A DNA stretch of 64,000 nucleotides from Oscillospiraceae bacterium (GTDB taxonomy: Bacteria > Bacillota > Clostridia > Oscillospirales > Acutalibacteraceae). The notes beneath the pieces were generated by a model that was not told where the DNA came from, did no database searches, and saw nothing but the letters and a program-made list of their open reading frames with translations. The stretch covers positions 1 to 64,000 of the forward strand of contig SVPY01000012.1 of the NCBI GenBank assembly GCA_015065615.1, read 5' to 3'. Of this stretch, positions 42,841 through 52,594 are shown in pieces; position 1 is the stretch's first letter, and each line of letters begins with the position of its first letter. The position numbers were made by a program, and so were the translations under genes.

Positions 42841-44547
42841 ATGGAAATTATGCGTTTAGAACACCCAAAGCCACAGTTTATGCGTGAAAACTGGCAGAAT
42901 TTAAACGGCTTATGGCAGTTTGAAATCGACAGAGCGGACAGCGGCGAAGCAAGAGGACTTTATAAAGATGAGGTTAAATTCGATAGACTCATTAACGTAC
43001 CCTTCTGCCCCGAAAGTAAGCTTTCCGGAATAGAAGATAAGGATTTTATGGCTGCCGTATGGTACAAAAATGAGATAACTTTAACCACAGAGCAGTTAGA
43101 AAACAGAATAGTTTTCCACTTCGGCGCCTGCGATTATTTAACAACACTTTATGTAAATGAGAAGAAGGTTGGCTCTCATAAGGGCGGTTACGTAAGTTTC
43201 AGCTTCGATATTACCGATTTCGTTAAGGAAGGCGTAAATACAATAGTAATTCAGGCTCAGGATAACACAAAGAGCGGTATGATTCCTTCAGGTAAGCAGT
43301 GCGAAAAATATCATTCCTACGGCTGTATGTACACAAGAACAACGGGTATCTGGCAGACCGTTTGGCTGGAATTCACACCCAAGGCTTACATAAAGAACGT
43401 AAAATATTATCCCGATGCAAATAACTGCACTTTAACTATTAACGCTACTGTAGTTGGCGCAGGTACTTTTAAGGTTAAGGCTTTCTTCGAAGGTGATGAG
43501 ATGGGCGAAAATGAAGTTACAACCGACGGCGGTTTCGTAACTTTAAACCTTAAGCTTAAAGAAAAGCACCTTTGGGAAGTAAATAAGGGCGGTCTTTATG
43601 ATTTAGTTCTTACATTCTGCGAAGATAAGGTAAATTCCTATTTCGGTCTTCGCGATATTGACTACCGTGATTATAAGTTCTATTTAAACGGCAAGTCCGT
43701 ATTCCAGCGCCTTATCCTTGACCAGGGCTTCTATCCCGACGGCATTTACACAGCTCCTTCCGATAAAGAACTGGAAGCAGATATAGAAAGAAGCGTGGCA
43801 ATGGGCTTTAACGGCGCAAGACTTCACGAAAAGATTTTTGAAGAGAGATTTTTATATCACGCCGACAGAAAGGGTTATCTCGTTTGGGGCGAATTCCCCA
43901 ACTGGGGCTTAGATCACTCTGATCCCGTTTCCGTTCATGGCTTTATCCCTGAGTGGCTCGAAGAAATTGACCGCGACTTTAACCATCCCGCAATCGTGGG
44001 TTGGTGCCCCTTCAACGAGACGTGGGACCAGCACGGCCACCAGCAGTGCAACGACGTTTTAAGCCTTGTTTATAAGGTGACTAAGGCTGCCGATAACACA
44101 CGCCCCTGCATCGATACAAGCGGTAACTATCACGTTATTACAGATATTTACGACGTTCATAACTACGAGCAGGTTGTAGAAAAGTTTGCTGATTGCTACA
44201 AGAACCTGGAAATCGACGGTACAGTTAAAGATTTCTGCGGCAACCGCCAGCATTACGACGGCAAGCAGCTCTTCTTCGTAAGTGAGTACGGCGGCATCCG
44301 CTGGACGGATAACGAGGATGGCTGGGGCTACGGTCAGGGACCTAAGACCAAAGAGGAATTCCTTACACGTCTTAAGGGCTTAACAGACGTACTTCTTGAC
44401 AATAAGAGAATGTTCGCTTATTGCTACACCCAGCTTACAGACGTTGAGCAGGAGCAGAACGGCTTATATACTTACGACAGAAAACCCAAGTTCGACCCCG
44501 CTGAAATCGCACCTATCTTTGGTAAAAAAGCAGCGGTTGAAGATTAA
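42841..44547 (+). CDS. GH2 family glycosidase
   Basis: 568 aa, cytoplasmic. Sugar-binding jelly roll (about residues 15-170), immunoglobulin-like domain (about 175-270) and catalytic barrel to the end, with acid/base Glu393 in FNETWDQ and nucleophile Glu482 in SEYGG. Shorter than LacZ (about 1,020 aa) and similar in size to bacterial beta-glucuronidase-type members, but substrate is not fixed. ATG 42841 is chosen because AAAGGAA lies just upstream and an earlier ATG at 42808 sits at the transcription start. Divergent from GH172. Confidence 0.9.
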   Translation: MEIMRLEHPKPQFMRENWQNLNGLWQFEIDRADSGEARGLYKDEVKFDRLINVPFCPESKLSGIEDKDFMAAVWYKNEITLTTEQLENRIVFHFGACDYLTTLYVNEKKVGSHKGGYVSFSFDITDFVKEGVNTIVIQAQDNTKSGMIPSGKQCEKYHSYGCMYTRTTGIWQTVWLEFTPKAYIKNVKYYPDANNCTLTINATVVGAGTFKVKAFFEGDEMGENEVTTDGGFVTLNLKLKEKHLWEVNKGGLYDLVLTFCEDKVNSYFGLRDIDYRDYKFYLNGKSVFQRLILDQGFYPDGIYTAPSDKELEADIERSVAMGFNGARLHEKIFEERFLYHADRKGYLVWGEFPNWGLDHSDPVSVHGFIPEWLEEIDRDFNHPAIVGWCPFNETWDQHGHQQCNDVLSLVYKVTKAADNTRPCIDTSGNYHVITDIYDVHNYEQVVEKFADCYKNLEIDGTVKDFCGNRQHYDGKQLFFVSEYGGIRWTDNEDGWGYGQGPKTKEEFLTRLKGLTDVLLDNKRMFAYCYTQLTDVEQEQNGLYTYDRKPKFDPAEIAPIFGKKAAVED

Positions 44548-44568
44548 TATTTAATTATAATAATACAC

Positions 44569-44600
44569 CGTAGGGACAGGATTTACTCCTGTCCTTTGCC
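44569..44600 (+). repeat. Family-B GTAGGG repeat
   Basis: CGTAGGGACAGG...CCTGTCCTTTGCC: GGACAGG/CCTGTCC hairpin directly after GH2, closely like the left part of the copy at 12725; it may serve as terminator. Confidence 0.6.
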
Positions 44601-44606
44601 TTTTTC

Positions 44607-44635
44607 TTGCTTAATTTCTTATTATGTGGTAAAAT
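44607..44635 (+). promoter_or_regulatory. Promoter of the SpoU methyltransferase gene
   Basis: TTGCTT (44607-44612), 17-base spacer, TAAAAT (44630-44635). Confidence 0.6.
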
Positions 44636-44666
44636 TTTTATATTACTTTGAAAGAAGATTTTTAAA

Positions 44667-45509
44667 ATGAACGTAATAGAAGTTACTAATTTAAATGATA
44701 ATAATTTAGCCGTTTACACAAAGCTTACCGAAGCTCAGCTTAAAAATAAATTAAACCCCGAAAACGCCTTGTTTATTGCCGAAAGCCCAAAGGTTATAAA
44801 CACTGCTCTTGACTGCGGTTATGAGGTTGTTTCTTTCTTAATGGAGAGAAAGCACATTGAAGGTCAGGCAAAGGGAATAATCGAGAAAGCCGTAAAAAAT
44901 CAGCAGGATGAAAATATCCCCGTTTACACAGGGGAGAGGGAAGTTTTAGCTTCCTTAACGGGCTACGAGCTGACAAGAGGTATTTTAGCCGCCATGAAGC
45001 GCCCGAAAGGCAAAAATGCCGAGGAGATTATAAAGGACGCCAAAAGAATTTGTCTTTTGGAAGGGATAGTGGATTCCACCAATATAGGCGCTATATTCCG
45101 CAGCGCCGCCGCTTTGAATATGGATGCGGTGCTTCTTTCGCCTTCCTGCTCAGACCCTTACAACCGCCGCGCCGTAAGGGTAAGTATGGGCACGGTTTTT
45201 CAGGTGCCCTGGGCTTTTATCGAGGAGCACAAGGCTTTGTGGCCTGAAAGCGGAATGAGAAAGCTTCACGCTTTAGGCTTTAAGACCGCCGCCATGGCGC
45301 TTGAAGATAACAGCGTAAGCATCGATGATGAAAATTTGAAAAATGAAGAAAAGCTCTGCGTAATTATGGGCACTGAGGGGGAGGGGCTTTGCGATAAGAC
45401 CATAGAACTTAGCGACTATGTGGTTAAAATTCCTATGGCGCACGGCGTTGATTCTCTGAACGTAGCCGCCGCTTCCAGCGTTGCTTTCTGGGAACTGAGG
45501 AAGAGATGA
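44667..45509 (+). CDS. SpoU/TrmH-family RNA 2'-O-methyltransferase
   Basis: 280 aa. The C-terminal 150 residues form the knotted SPOUT fold with the three family motifs: NIGAIFRSAAAL, IMGTEGEGL and a final SLNVAAASSVAFWEL. The N-terminal ~100 residues are a substrate-binding domain. Members methylate tRNA or rRNA riboses; the exact target is not predictable. Monocistronic. Confidence 0.92.
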   Translation: MNVIEVTNLNDNNLAVYTKLTEAQLKNKLNPENALFIAESPKVINTALDCGYEVVSFLMERKHIEGQAKGIIEKAVKNQQDENIPVYTGEREVLASLTGYELTRGILAAMKRPKGKNAEEIIKDAKRICLLEGIVDSTNIGAIFRSAAALNMDAVLLSPSCSDPYNRRAVRVSMGTVFQVPWAFIEEHKALWPESGMRKLHALGFKTAAMALEDNSVSIDDENLKNEEKLCVIMGTEGEGLCDKTIELSDYVVKIPMAHGVDSLNVAAASSVAFWELRKR

Positions 45510-45557
45510 AAATTTTTTTGCCTCTATGTTTTTTAAAAATAATTAAATAAAATACGT

Positions 45558-45589
45558 AAAAAAGGAAAGTGATAAGCTTTCCTTTTTTT
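45558..45589 (+). terminator. Terminator of the SpoU gene
   Basis: AAAGGAAAG/CTTTCCTTT perfect 9-bp stem, 7-base loop, long T-run. Confidence 0.85.
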
Positions 45590-45600
45590 ATAATGTTATA

Positions 45601-45659
45601 AACCCCTCCTGAATTACTGCGTGAATTTTTTCTCCCATTACAGGGAAGGCGAGGTGAAA
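45601..45659 (+). repeat. Degenerate family-A repeat
   Basis: AACCCCTC...TCTCCC/GGGA hairpin then GGCGAGGTGA, matching the start and end of the unit near 53941. The following 45660-45785 holds no recognisable gene. Confidence 0.45.
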
Positions 45660-45785
45660 TAAAAAAGTTATGGGAAAAGCTATATTCCCTGCTGAGCAAA
45701 GGGGCTTGGAGTGGATAGACTGCGATAATTCCTGATACTTATCGGAGCTTAAATATAAGCGTATAGCTATTTTGTTAAATTATTG

Positions 45786-45814
45786 TTGCCTTTTTTCTGT
45801 ATATATGGTAAAAT
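45786..45814 (+). promoter_or_regulatory. GH92 promoter
   Basis: TTGCCT (45786-45791), 17-base spacer, TAAAAT (45809-45814); AAGGAGG follows just before the gene. Confidence 0.6.
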
Positions 45815-45861
45815 TTAAATAAATATGGAACGTTAATCCCCAAAATAAGGAGGAAATTAAA

Positions 45862-47928
45862 ATGAGCTTAATCAAATATGTTAACATCAAGCAGGGCTCC
45901 GACTCCGTAAACCGCTTCTCTAACGGTAACACACTTCCCTTAGTGCAGCGTCCCTTCGGTTTCGCAGCATTCGTACCTCAGGGCGATGCATCCCGCGGCG
46001 GCTGGTTCTACCACCCCACAGACCATTGCTTCGAAGGTTTCCGTTTAACACACCAGCCTTCACCTTGGATCGGTGAGCACGGCGCAATAGTTATGCAGCC
46101 TCAGATCCAGAACCCCATCGGCGGCTACTGGGGCGCATGGTCCGGTATTGACCCCAAAAAGGCTACTTTAGAGCCCCATTATATGCACTACTACTTAAAG
46201 AGAAGCTTCTGCGACTACGAGCTTACTCCCACTGAGTACGGCGCATGCATCAGAATGACATTCAATAAGGATTTTGACAGATACCTCTCTATCCTTCCCG
46301 TTCAGGGCAACCACGTTTATAAGCTTTGCAAAGAGTGCAACAAGCTTTTCGTTATGACAACCTGCGATACAATGAAGTCTGCTGACCTTGGCAAACTTAA
46401 GACATTTATCGTATACGAGTTCGAAGACGGCGCTGTTGACTTCGATAATACCTTAATCGAAAATATGGCTGAAAACAAGAAGGAAAAGGGTCTTGAAATC
46501 GAGGGCGAGAAGGTTGCTATCCACGTAGCTCTCAACAAGAAGCAGACAGAGGTTAAGATGGCTACATCCTTTATCGGTATGGAGCAGGCACTTGTTAACC
46601 TCAAGAACGATTCCGACTACGAAAACTTCGACGACCTCAAGGCTAAGAACGCAGCTATCTGGGAAGAATACTTAGGCAAAGTAACAATTGAAGCTGACGA
46701 AGAGAGAATGAAGGCTTTCTACAGCTGTATGCACAGAGCTTTCTGCTTCCCCCACAAGGCTTACGAGATAAACGAAGAGGGCAAGCCCGTTCACTACGCT
46801 CCCTCCTGCGATAAGGTTCTTGAAGGTTACCGCTATACTGATAACGGCTTCTGGGATACATACAGAACAGTTTACGCATTCTATACACTCGTTGCTCCCA
46901 AGGAGTGCAAGGAAATGCTTATGGCTTATATTCAGGATTACATCGACGGCGGCTGGCTGCCTTGCTGGACTGCAGGTACAGAGAAAAAGTGTATGCCCTC
47001 CACAGGTATCGATGCTGTTATCGCTGATGCTGCCGTTAAGGGTATGCTGGACGGCGAATGGCTCGAAAAAGCATTTGAAGGTATGGAAAAACACGCTAAT
47101 AACGATTGCCCCATCGCAGGTTACGGCCGTGACGGCTGCAGCAAGTACTTAGAGCTTGGCTACGTTCCCTTTGATGCATTCCACGAGAGCGTTAACCTCA
47201 CTCTTGACGCCGCTTACTTTGATTACTGCTTGGCAGTTGTTGCTGATAAATTAGGCTACGAAGATAAGAAAGCTATGTACCTTGAAAGAGCAAAGAGATA
47301 TCAGAACCTCTTCGATAAAGAATGCGGCTTTATGCGCGCTAAGGATAGTAACGGCAACTTCAGAGATGAAGAATTCAGTCCCATCTCCTGGGGCCGTGAC
47401 TACACAGAGGCTGCTGCATGGCAGACAAGCTTCGCTGTTCAGCACGATATCGAAGGTTTAGCTGAACTTCACGGCGGTAAGGATGCGCTTATAAAGAAGC
47501 TCGACGATTTCTTCGCAGCACCCGTTGAGTACTTAGTAGGCGGTTACGGCTTTGAAATTCACGAAATGACAGAAATGGCTGATGATAACTGGGGTCAGTG
47601 CGCTATCTCCAACCAGCCATCATTCCATATCCCCTTTATGTATGCTTACTTAGGTCAGCAGGATAAGGCAGATTACTGGCTCGACAGAATCTGTAAGGAA
47701 GGCTTCTCCGGTAACGACGACGGCTATCCCGGCGACGAAGATAACGGCACAACAGCTATCTGGTACGTATTTGCCAATATCGGTCTTTACCCCATTTGCC
47801 CCGGTAAGGCTGAATACACAGTTACAAAGCAGATGGTTAAGAACATTAAGATTCTCGGCAAGGAATTAGACCTCTCCGACGTAAGCGGTGTAATTTCTCA
47901 CGAAGAACTTATGAAGAAGCTCGGATAA
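45862..47928 (+). CDS. GH92 alpha-mannosidase family enzyme
   Basis: 688 aa, no signal peptide, so it acts on imported glycans. N-terminal beta-sandwich (to about residue 230) and (alpha/alpha)6 barrel. Conserved elements are TEAAAWQ with the presumed acid Glu516, the GDEDNG base segment at 624-629, and IWYVFANIGLYPICPG. The usual His-Glu-Pro (or Asn-Glu-Pro) motif lining the +1 subsite reads NQP at 584-586, so linkage preference may differ from alpha-1,2-mannosidases. Calcium-dependent exo-mannosidase activity is typical. Codon use is strongly optimised, suggesting high expression. Confidence 0.92.
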   Translation: MSLIKYVNIKQGSDSVNRFSNGNTLPLVQRPFGFAAFVPQGDASRGGWFYHPTDHCFEGFRLTHQPSPWIGEHGAIVMQPQIQNPIGGYWGAWSGIDPKKATLEPHYMHYYLKRSFCDYELTPTEYGACIRMTFNKDFDRYLSILPVQGNHVYKLCKECNKLFVMTTCDTMKSADLGKLKTFIVYEFEDGAVDFDNTLIENMAENKKEKGLEIEGEKVAIHVALNKKQTEVKMATSFIGMEQALVNLKNDSDYENFDDLKAKNAAIWEEYLGKVTIEADEERMKAFYSCMHRAFCFPHKAYEINEEGKPVHYAPSCDKVLEGYRYTDNGFWDTYRTVYAFYTLVAPKECKEMLMAYIQDYIDGGWLPCWTAGTEKKCMPSTGIDAVIADAAVKGMLDGEWLEKAFEGMEKHANNDCPIAGYGRDGCSKYLELGYVPFDAFHESVNLTLDAAYFDYCLAVVADKLGYEDKKAMYLERAKRYQNLFDKECGFMRAKDSNGNFRDEEFSPISWGRDYTEAAAWQTSFAVQHDIEGLAELHGGKDALIKKLDDFFAAPVEYLVGGYGFEIHEMTEMADDNWGQCAISNQPSFHIPFMYAYLGQQDKADYWLDRICKEGFSGNDDGYPGDEDNGTTAIWYVFANIGLYPICPGKAEYTVTKQMVKNIKILGKELDLSDVSGVISHEELMKKLG

Positions 47929-47949
47929 TTAATTAAACTTAATAAATTT

Positions 47950-47980
47950 CCCCAAAGGCAAATAACCTTTGGGGATTTTT
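47950..47980 (+). terminator. GH92 terminator
   Basis: CCCCAAAGG/CCTTTGGGG 9-bp stem, 7-base loop, ATTTTT. Confidence 0.88.
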
Positions 47981-47982
47981 GC

Positions 47983-48011
47983 TTGATTATCGCTTTTTGG
48001 TGGTATATAAT
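47983..48011 (+). promoter_or_regulatory. Promoter of propeller glycosidase-GDPD genes
   Basis: TTGATT (47983-47988), 17-base spacer, TATAAT (48006-48011). Confidence 0.72.
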
Positions 48012-48048
48012 TAAAATGATTTATATCGATAAATTTTGAGGTGGTTTT

Positions 48049-49503
48049 ATGCATTTAACTAAAGGTTTATATCCGTTTTGGGACGATTTAATGACGGATA
48101 TAAGAGTAACGGATGCCGCTTTATCTGTTAACAGACCGCAAAGAATCGAAAACGTTTTTAAAACCGACGAAAAGTGGGAGGGAAATCAATCGGATTTCTT
48201 TTCGATTATTCGTGAGAAGGATTTTTTCAGAATGTATTACTTAGGCACCAACCACCCCGCGTCACACCCGTGGTTTATCTGCTATGCCGAAAGTAAGGAC
48301 GGAATCAACTGGGTTAAGCCTAAGCTTGATATATTTGAATTTGAAGGCAGTAAGGATAACAATATAATTCTTGAGGGCATAGGCGGCGGATTTGCAATGT
48401 ACGATACTAATCCCAATTGCCCCGAGGATGAAAAATATAAGATATTCGGCCCTAAGTATAACGACCACGAGGACGGTTTTTACTGCGATTTAGTCTGCTT
48501 TACTTCAAGGGACGGTATTCATTTTGAAAAGCACCATATTTTTGAGGCTCAAGAACGCTACAATAATATGTACGATAGCCTTAATACCGTTTATTTTGAT
48601 AATAACGATAATAAATACTACGCTTTTATAAGAACGACCCACTCAAAGCCTATTAATAACCCTAAATACGACCAAGACTACGCAAGGTCTATAACCGTAT
48701 TAACTTCCGAGGACTGTGTTCATTGGAGTAAGGGCATCAGCCCCAACTTTATGGGTGCGGAGGATGTAGAGCTTTACACTAACTGCATTTCGCCTTATAT
48801 TTACGATTCCAGATATTATATAGGCTTCCCCACAAGATACGTGGAGAGAAAAATATGGGACGATAGCTTTGAGGAGTTAACGGCTAAAGAATGGCGCTTG
48901 GAGCGAATGAAGAATCCAAACGGCGAAATTAAGGACAATACCGCCCGTTACGGCTTAGCCATTACAGATTGCCTTTTTATGAGCAGCCGCGATAAATTTA
49001 ACTGGTACAGGTTCGACGAAGCCTGTTTAACTCCCGGACCCGAGGATGGCTACAACTGGGAATACGGCGACTGTTACCCTGCCGTCGGTTTAATTGAAAC
49101 TCCCGGCAGATTTAAAGGCACCGAGCCGGAGCTTAGTTTGTTTTGCGAATCCCACCACTGGACGGATAAGCCTGTGGAATTAATAAGGTACGTTTTCAGA
49201 AAGGATGGCTTTGCCTCATATAAAGCGCCTTATAAGGAGAAAACCTTAAGAACAAAGGAGTTTACTTTCGAGGGGGATAAGCTTTATATTAATTTCAAAA
49301 CCTCGGCAAGAGGTTACGTGAAGGTAAGTTTTCTTGATGATAAAAATAATCCGATAGAGGGCTATGAATCAGCCGAGCATTTCGGTGATACCACGAAGCG
49401 CTATATTAAATTCAGTAAAAATTTAAGCTTACTTAAAGATAAAAAGGTTAAGCTTGATTTTAAATTATTTGATGCGGAAATTTTCTCATTTACTTTAGAT
49501 TAA
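48049..49503 (+). CDS. Five-bladed beta-propeller glycosidase-like protein
   Basis: 484 aa, cytoplasmic. Repeating blade motifs such as [31 protein letters not shown] and [12 protein letters not shown] are the pattern of GH32/GH43/GH130-type propellers, with Asp-rich turns that could supply catalytic acids. The last 80 residues resemble a GH32 C-terminal sandwich. No canonical family motif allows a firm family or substrate. It lies 17 bases before a glycerophosphodiesterase-like gene, with which it shares a transcript. Confidence 0.75.
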   Translation: MHLTKGLYPFWDDLMTDIRVTDAALSVNRPQRIENVFKTDEKWEGNQSDFFSIIREKDFFRMYYLGTNHPASHPWFICYAESKDGINWVKPKLDIFEFEGSKDNNIILEGIGGGFAMYDTNPNCPEDEKYKIFGPKYNDHEDGFYCDLVCFTSRDGIHFEKHHIFEAQERYNNMYDSLNTVYFDNNDNKYYAFIRTTHSKPINNPKYDQDYARSITVLTSEDCVHWSKGISPNFMGAEDVELYTNCISPYIYDSRYYIGFPTRYVERKIWDDSFEELTAKEWRLERMKNPNGEIKDNTARYGLAITDCLFMSSRDKFNWYRFDEACLTPGPEDGYNWEYGDCYPAVGLIETPGRFKGTEPELSLFCESHHWTDKPVELIRYVFRKDGFASYKAPYKEKTLRTKEFTFEGDKLYINFKTSARGYVKVSFLDDKNNPIEGYESAEHFGDTTKRYIKFSKNLSLLKDKKVKLDFKLFDAEIFSFTLD

Positions 49504-49520
49504 TAAGGAAGGAAAAAATT

Positions 49521-50228
49521 ATGAGTAAAATTTGTTTTATTGCCCACCGCGGCTACAGCGGCAGATACTTAATGAACACCGAGGAGGCTTTTATAAAGGC
49601 GGTTGAGCACGGCAGCGGCGGTATTGAGACCGACGTGCGTGTTACAAAGGACGGCGTGCTGGTTTTAAGCCACGACGATGACCTTTTATACGAGGACGGC
49701 ACAAGACTCAACGTGGAAAATTCCACCTATGAGGAATTAAAAAGCAAGCCTTTAAGAAACCCTCTCTCCGATACGAAGCTTTACGTTTGTACTTTTGAGC
49801 GCTATCTTGAAATCTGCCGCGACGGCAACGTGATTTGTTTTATAGAGTTCAAGGGTGAATTTACCGACGAGATGACCAAAAAAGCATTTAATATGGCTAA
49901 GGAAATTTATTCTTTAGATATGTGCGAGATGCAGTCCGGCTCTTACGATAATTTATTAAGAACAAGAAAAGCTTTCCCCGAGCTTAAAATTATGATCACA
50001 GCAGGCAGAGATTGCCCTTGGGAAGTTTTAGAGCGATGCGTTAAGGATGGCTTTGACCTTGATATGGATTACCGCGGCATTACCGATGAAATTATTGAGC
50101 TTTTCAGAAAAAATAATTTGAAGGTTGCCTTATGGACGGCTAACAGTAAAGAGGGTCTTGACTTCTGTGTTTCCAAAAATCCCGAATTTATTGAATCCGA
50201 CTTTTTCTCAAGTGAAAAAGGTGAATAA
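49521..50228 (+). CDS. Glycerophosphodiester phosphodiesterase family protein
   Basis: 235 aa, single GDPD barrel with catalytic His9 (AHRG), Glu36 and Asp38 (ETDVR), and His51 (SHDD). It would hydrolyse glycerophosphodiesters or related phosphodiesters to glycerol 3-phosphate. No signal peptide. Co-transcribed with the beta-propeller gene, which may mean a phosphodiester-linked sugar is the joint substrate, though this is only suggested by position. Confidence 0.9.
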   Translation: MSKICFIAHRGYSGRYLMNTEEAFIKAVEHGSGGIETDVRVTKDGVLVLSHDDDLLYEDGTRLNVENSTYEELKSKPLRNPLSDTKLYVCTFERYLEICRDGNVICFIEFKGEFTDEMTKKAFNMAKEIYSLDMCEMQSGSYDNLLRTRKAFPELKIMITAGRDCPWEVLERCVKDGFDLDMDYRGITDEIIELFRKNNLKVALWTANSKEGLDFCVSKNPEFIESDFFSSEKGE

Positions 50229-50296
50229 TTTTTAAAGAATTTGAAAGCGGAAAATTAATAAAAACAGCGGTATAAAGCTATAAATTAATAAAATTC

Positions 50297-50325
50297 TTGC
50301 GAAATGCTTATATGTTTGGTATAAT
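50297..50325 (+). promoter_or_regulatory. Promoter of isomerase-dehydrogenase operon
   Basis: TTGCGA (50297-50302), 17-base spacer, TATAAT (50320-50325). Confidence 0.8.
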
Positions 50326-50386
50326 GTAAAAAGAAGATTATGTCGGTACGCAGAATCCGACTTAAAAAAGAAAGGAAAGAATTATT

Positions 50387-51301
50387 ATGAAACTTGGTGT
50401 TGTAAGTGCAATTTACGACGGTTTTACTTTCGAAGAAATGATCGATAACGCTGCAGCCTGCGGTTTAAAGTGCGTTGAAGTAGCTTGCTGGCCTCAGGGC
50501 AAAGCAGAGCGCCGCTATGCAGGTGTAAGCCATATCGACGTTGATAACACAAGCGAGGAGTACATCGCTTACGTTAAGGACTACGCTGCAAAGAAGGGTA
50601 TTGAATTTTCATCCCTCGCTTTCTATCCCAACACAATGGACGGCAATTTAGAAAAGAGAGCTGCTGCAGTTGAGCACCTTAAAAAGGTTATCAATATGTC
50701 CGCATTAATGGGTGTAAATATGGTTACAACCTTTATCGGCCGTGACCAGACCAAGACAGTTGAAGAAAATATTGAAATTTTAAAGGAAGTTTGGCCTCCC
50801 ATTATTAAACTCGCTGAAGAAAAGGGCGTTAAGATAGCTATCGAAAACTGCCCCATGCTCTTTGGTGTAGACCAGTGGCCCGGCGGTCAGAACCTTTTCA
50901 CAACTCCCAAGATCTGGAGAAAGGTATTCGAAATTTTAAACAGCGATAATTTAGGCATCAACTACGACCCCAGCCACTTCGTATGGCAGAGAATCGATTA
51001 CGTTAAGCCTTTATATGAATTCAAGGATAAGATTTTCCACGTTCATTTCAAGGATATCAAAATTTACGAGGATAAGTTAAACGACGTTGGCATTATGGCA
51101 TATCCCTTAGAGTATATGAGTCCCAAGCTTCCCGGCCTCGGCGACGTTGACTGGGGTAAGTACGTTTCCGCTTTAACAGACATCGGTTTCGAAGGCTATG
51201 CTTGCATCGAGGTTGAAGATAAGGCATTTGAATCCTGCAGAGAGAGAATTATCGATTCCGTTAAGCTCAGCGCAAAATATATGGAGCAGTTTGTTATCTG
51301 A
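50387..51301 (+). CDS. Xylose isomerase-like TIM-barrel sugar epimerase/isomerase
   Basis: 304 aa of the AP endonuclease 2/xylose isomerase-like fold. Metal-binding residues appear in ENCP, NYDPSHF and HVHFKD segments, with a late CIEVED. It opens an operon with a Gfo/Idh/MocA dehydrogenase 44 bases downstream and a second TIM-barrel protein. Such trios interconvert inositols or rare sugars through keto intermediates. The exact sugar is unknown. Codon use is optimised. Confidence 0.87.
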   Translation: MKLGVVSAIYDGFTFEEMIDNAAACGLKCVEVACWPQGKAERRYAGVSHIDVDNTSEEYIAYVKDYAAKKGIEFSSLAFYPNTMDGNLEKRAAAVEHLKKVINMSALMGVNMVTTFIGRDQTKTVEENIEILKEVWPPIIKLAEEKGVKIAIENCPMLFGVDQWPGGQNLFTTPKIWRKVFEILNSDNLGINYDPSHFVWQRIDYVKPLYEFKDKIFHVHFKDIKIYEDKLNDVGIMAYPLEYMSPKLPGLGDVDWGKYVSALTDIGFEGYACIEVEDKAFESCRERIIDSVKLSAKYMEQFVI

Positions 51302-51345
51302 TTATAAATTAAAAGTAAACTTTACTAAATTAAGGAGTTTTTATT

Positions 51346-52497
51346 ATGGCAGACGAAGTATTAGGTATGTTTCAGCAGGCTAAAGCTGAAAAAGAAATTG
51401 ACGCAAGTAAAAAATTAAAGTTCGGTATTATCGGTACAGGCTGGATTGCAGAATCCCACATTATTGAGCTTAAGAAAATGCCCGACGTTGAAATTGTAGC
51501 AGGCGCCGACCTTATCCCCGGTAAGGCAGAAGCTTTCTTCAAGACATGGGGCGTTGAGGGCGCAAGATGCTACCCCGACCACAAGTCCATGATTGATAAC
51601 GAGGAGCTTGACGCTGTTTGCGTATGTACATACAACAAGACTCATAAGGAGTGTACTGTTTACGCTCTCGAGCACGGCATTCACGTTCTTTGTGAAAAGC
51701 CCATGTCCGTTACAACTGAAGAAGCACTGGAAATGATCGAAGCTGAAAAGAAGAGCGGCAAGATTTTAACAATCGGTTTCCAGCCCAGAATGGACGCTAA
51801 TATGAAGAAAATCAAGGAAATAGTAGAGAGCGGCGAGCTCGGTAAGATCTACTATATCCAGACAGGCGGCGGCAGAAGAAGAGGTATTCCCTGCAGCACA
51901 TTTATTGAGGAGAAAACCGCAGGTATCGGCGCTATGGGTGATATCGGCTGCTACAGCCTCGATATGGTTCTTAACGCTATCGGCTATCCCAAGCCCTTAA
52001 CAATTTCCGGTTACAAGTCCGCATACTTCGGCACAAATCCCAAGGTTCTTAGCGAATACGATGCTAACCGCTTCAGCGTAGAAGATTTCGCAGCTGCATT
52101 TGTAAGACTCGAAGGCGATATTATCCTCGACTTCCGTATTGCATGGGCTATGAATATCAACACTCCCGGCGACACAGTTATTTTAGGTACAGAGGGCGGT
52201 CTCAGAATTCCTTCCACAGACTGCTGGAACGGCACAGTTGGCGGTCCCATGACTATCTACAAGCAGGTTGCAGGTTCTCAGGTAGAATTCCAGATTCCTC
52301 TCTGCCAGAACACAGGCGATGCAGCCAAGGGCTTATTCTATGCTAAATTGCGTTCATTTATCGATGCTATCAATAACGGCGGCACAGCACCCGTTCCCAC
52401 AAGCCAGATCTTCTACAATCAGGCTATTATCGACGGTATCGTTAAGTCTGCTGAGTGCGGTCACGAAATCGCTCTTGACCTTCCCGACATTAAATAA
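51346..52497 (+). CDS. Gfo/Idh/MocA-family NAD(P)-dependent oxidoreductase
   Basis: 383 aa. The N-terminal Rossmann fold has GIIGTGWIAESH after a 25-residue lead; the second strand pair contains CTYNKTH and CEKPMS, with the conserved Lys of EKP. The C-terminal substrate domain has GDIGCYSLDM. The family oxidises or reduces inositol, glucose derivatives or other sugars. It lies between two TIM-barrel isomerases in one operon with strong codon bias, so the three genes form a sugar-conversion module. Confidence 0.93.
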   Translation: MADEVLGMFQQAKAEKEIDASKKLKFGIIGTGWIAESHIIELKKMPDVEIVAGADLIPGKAEAFFKTWGVEGARCYPDHKSMIDNEELDAVCVCTYNKTHKECTVYALEHGIHVLCEKPMSVTTEEALEMIEAEKKSGKILTIGFQPRMDANMKKIKEIVESGELGKIYYIQTGGGRRRGIPCSTFIEEKTAGIGAMGDIGCYSLDMVLNAIGYPKPLTISGYKSAYFGTNPKVLSEYDANRFSVEDFAAAFVRLEGDIILDFRIAWAMNINTPGDTVILGTEGGLRIPSTDCWNGTVGGPMTIYKQVAGSQVEFQIPLCQNTGDAAKGLFYAKLRSFIDAINNGGTAPVPTSQIFYNQAIIDGIVKSAECGHEIALDLPDIK

Positions 52498-52524
52498 TTA
52501 ATAGGGTTAGTTGCCCGTCTTAAA

Positions 52525-52553
52525 AGTAGGGGAGGGTCTTGCACCCTCCCTTT
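52525..52553 (+). repeat. Family-B GTAGGG repeat/terminator
   Basis: AGTAGGGGAGGGTCTTGCACCCTCCC: GGGAGGGT/ACCCTCCC 8-bp hairpin followed by a weak T-run. It lies inside the operon between the dehydrogenase and second isomerase and could give partial termination. Confidence 0.6.
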
Positions 52554-52594
52554 ACTGAAATAAATATGATTGAAAGAAAGCTTTGGTAATAATT

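Noticed and set aside
46655..47152. Long open frames on other strands inside GH92
   Set aside because: They are shadows of a GC-biased, highly codon-optimised gene with strong family motifs on the plus strand.
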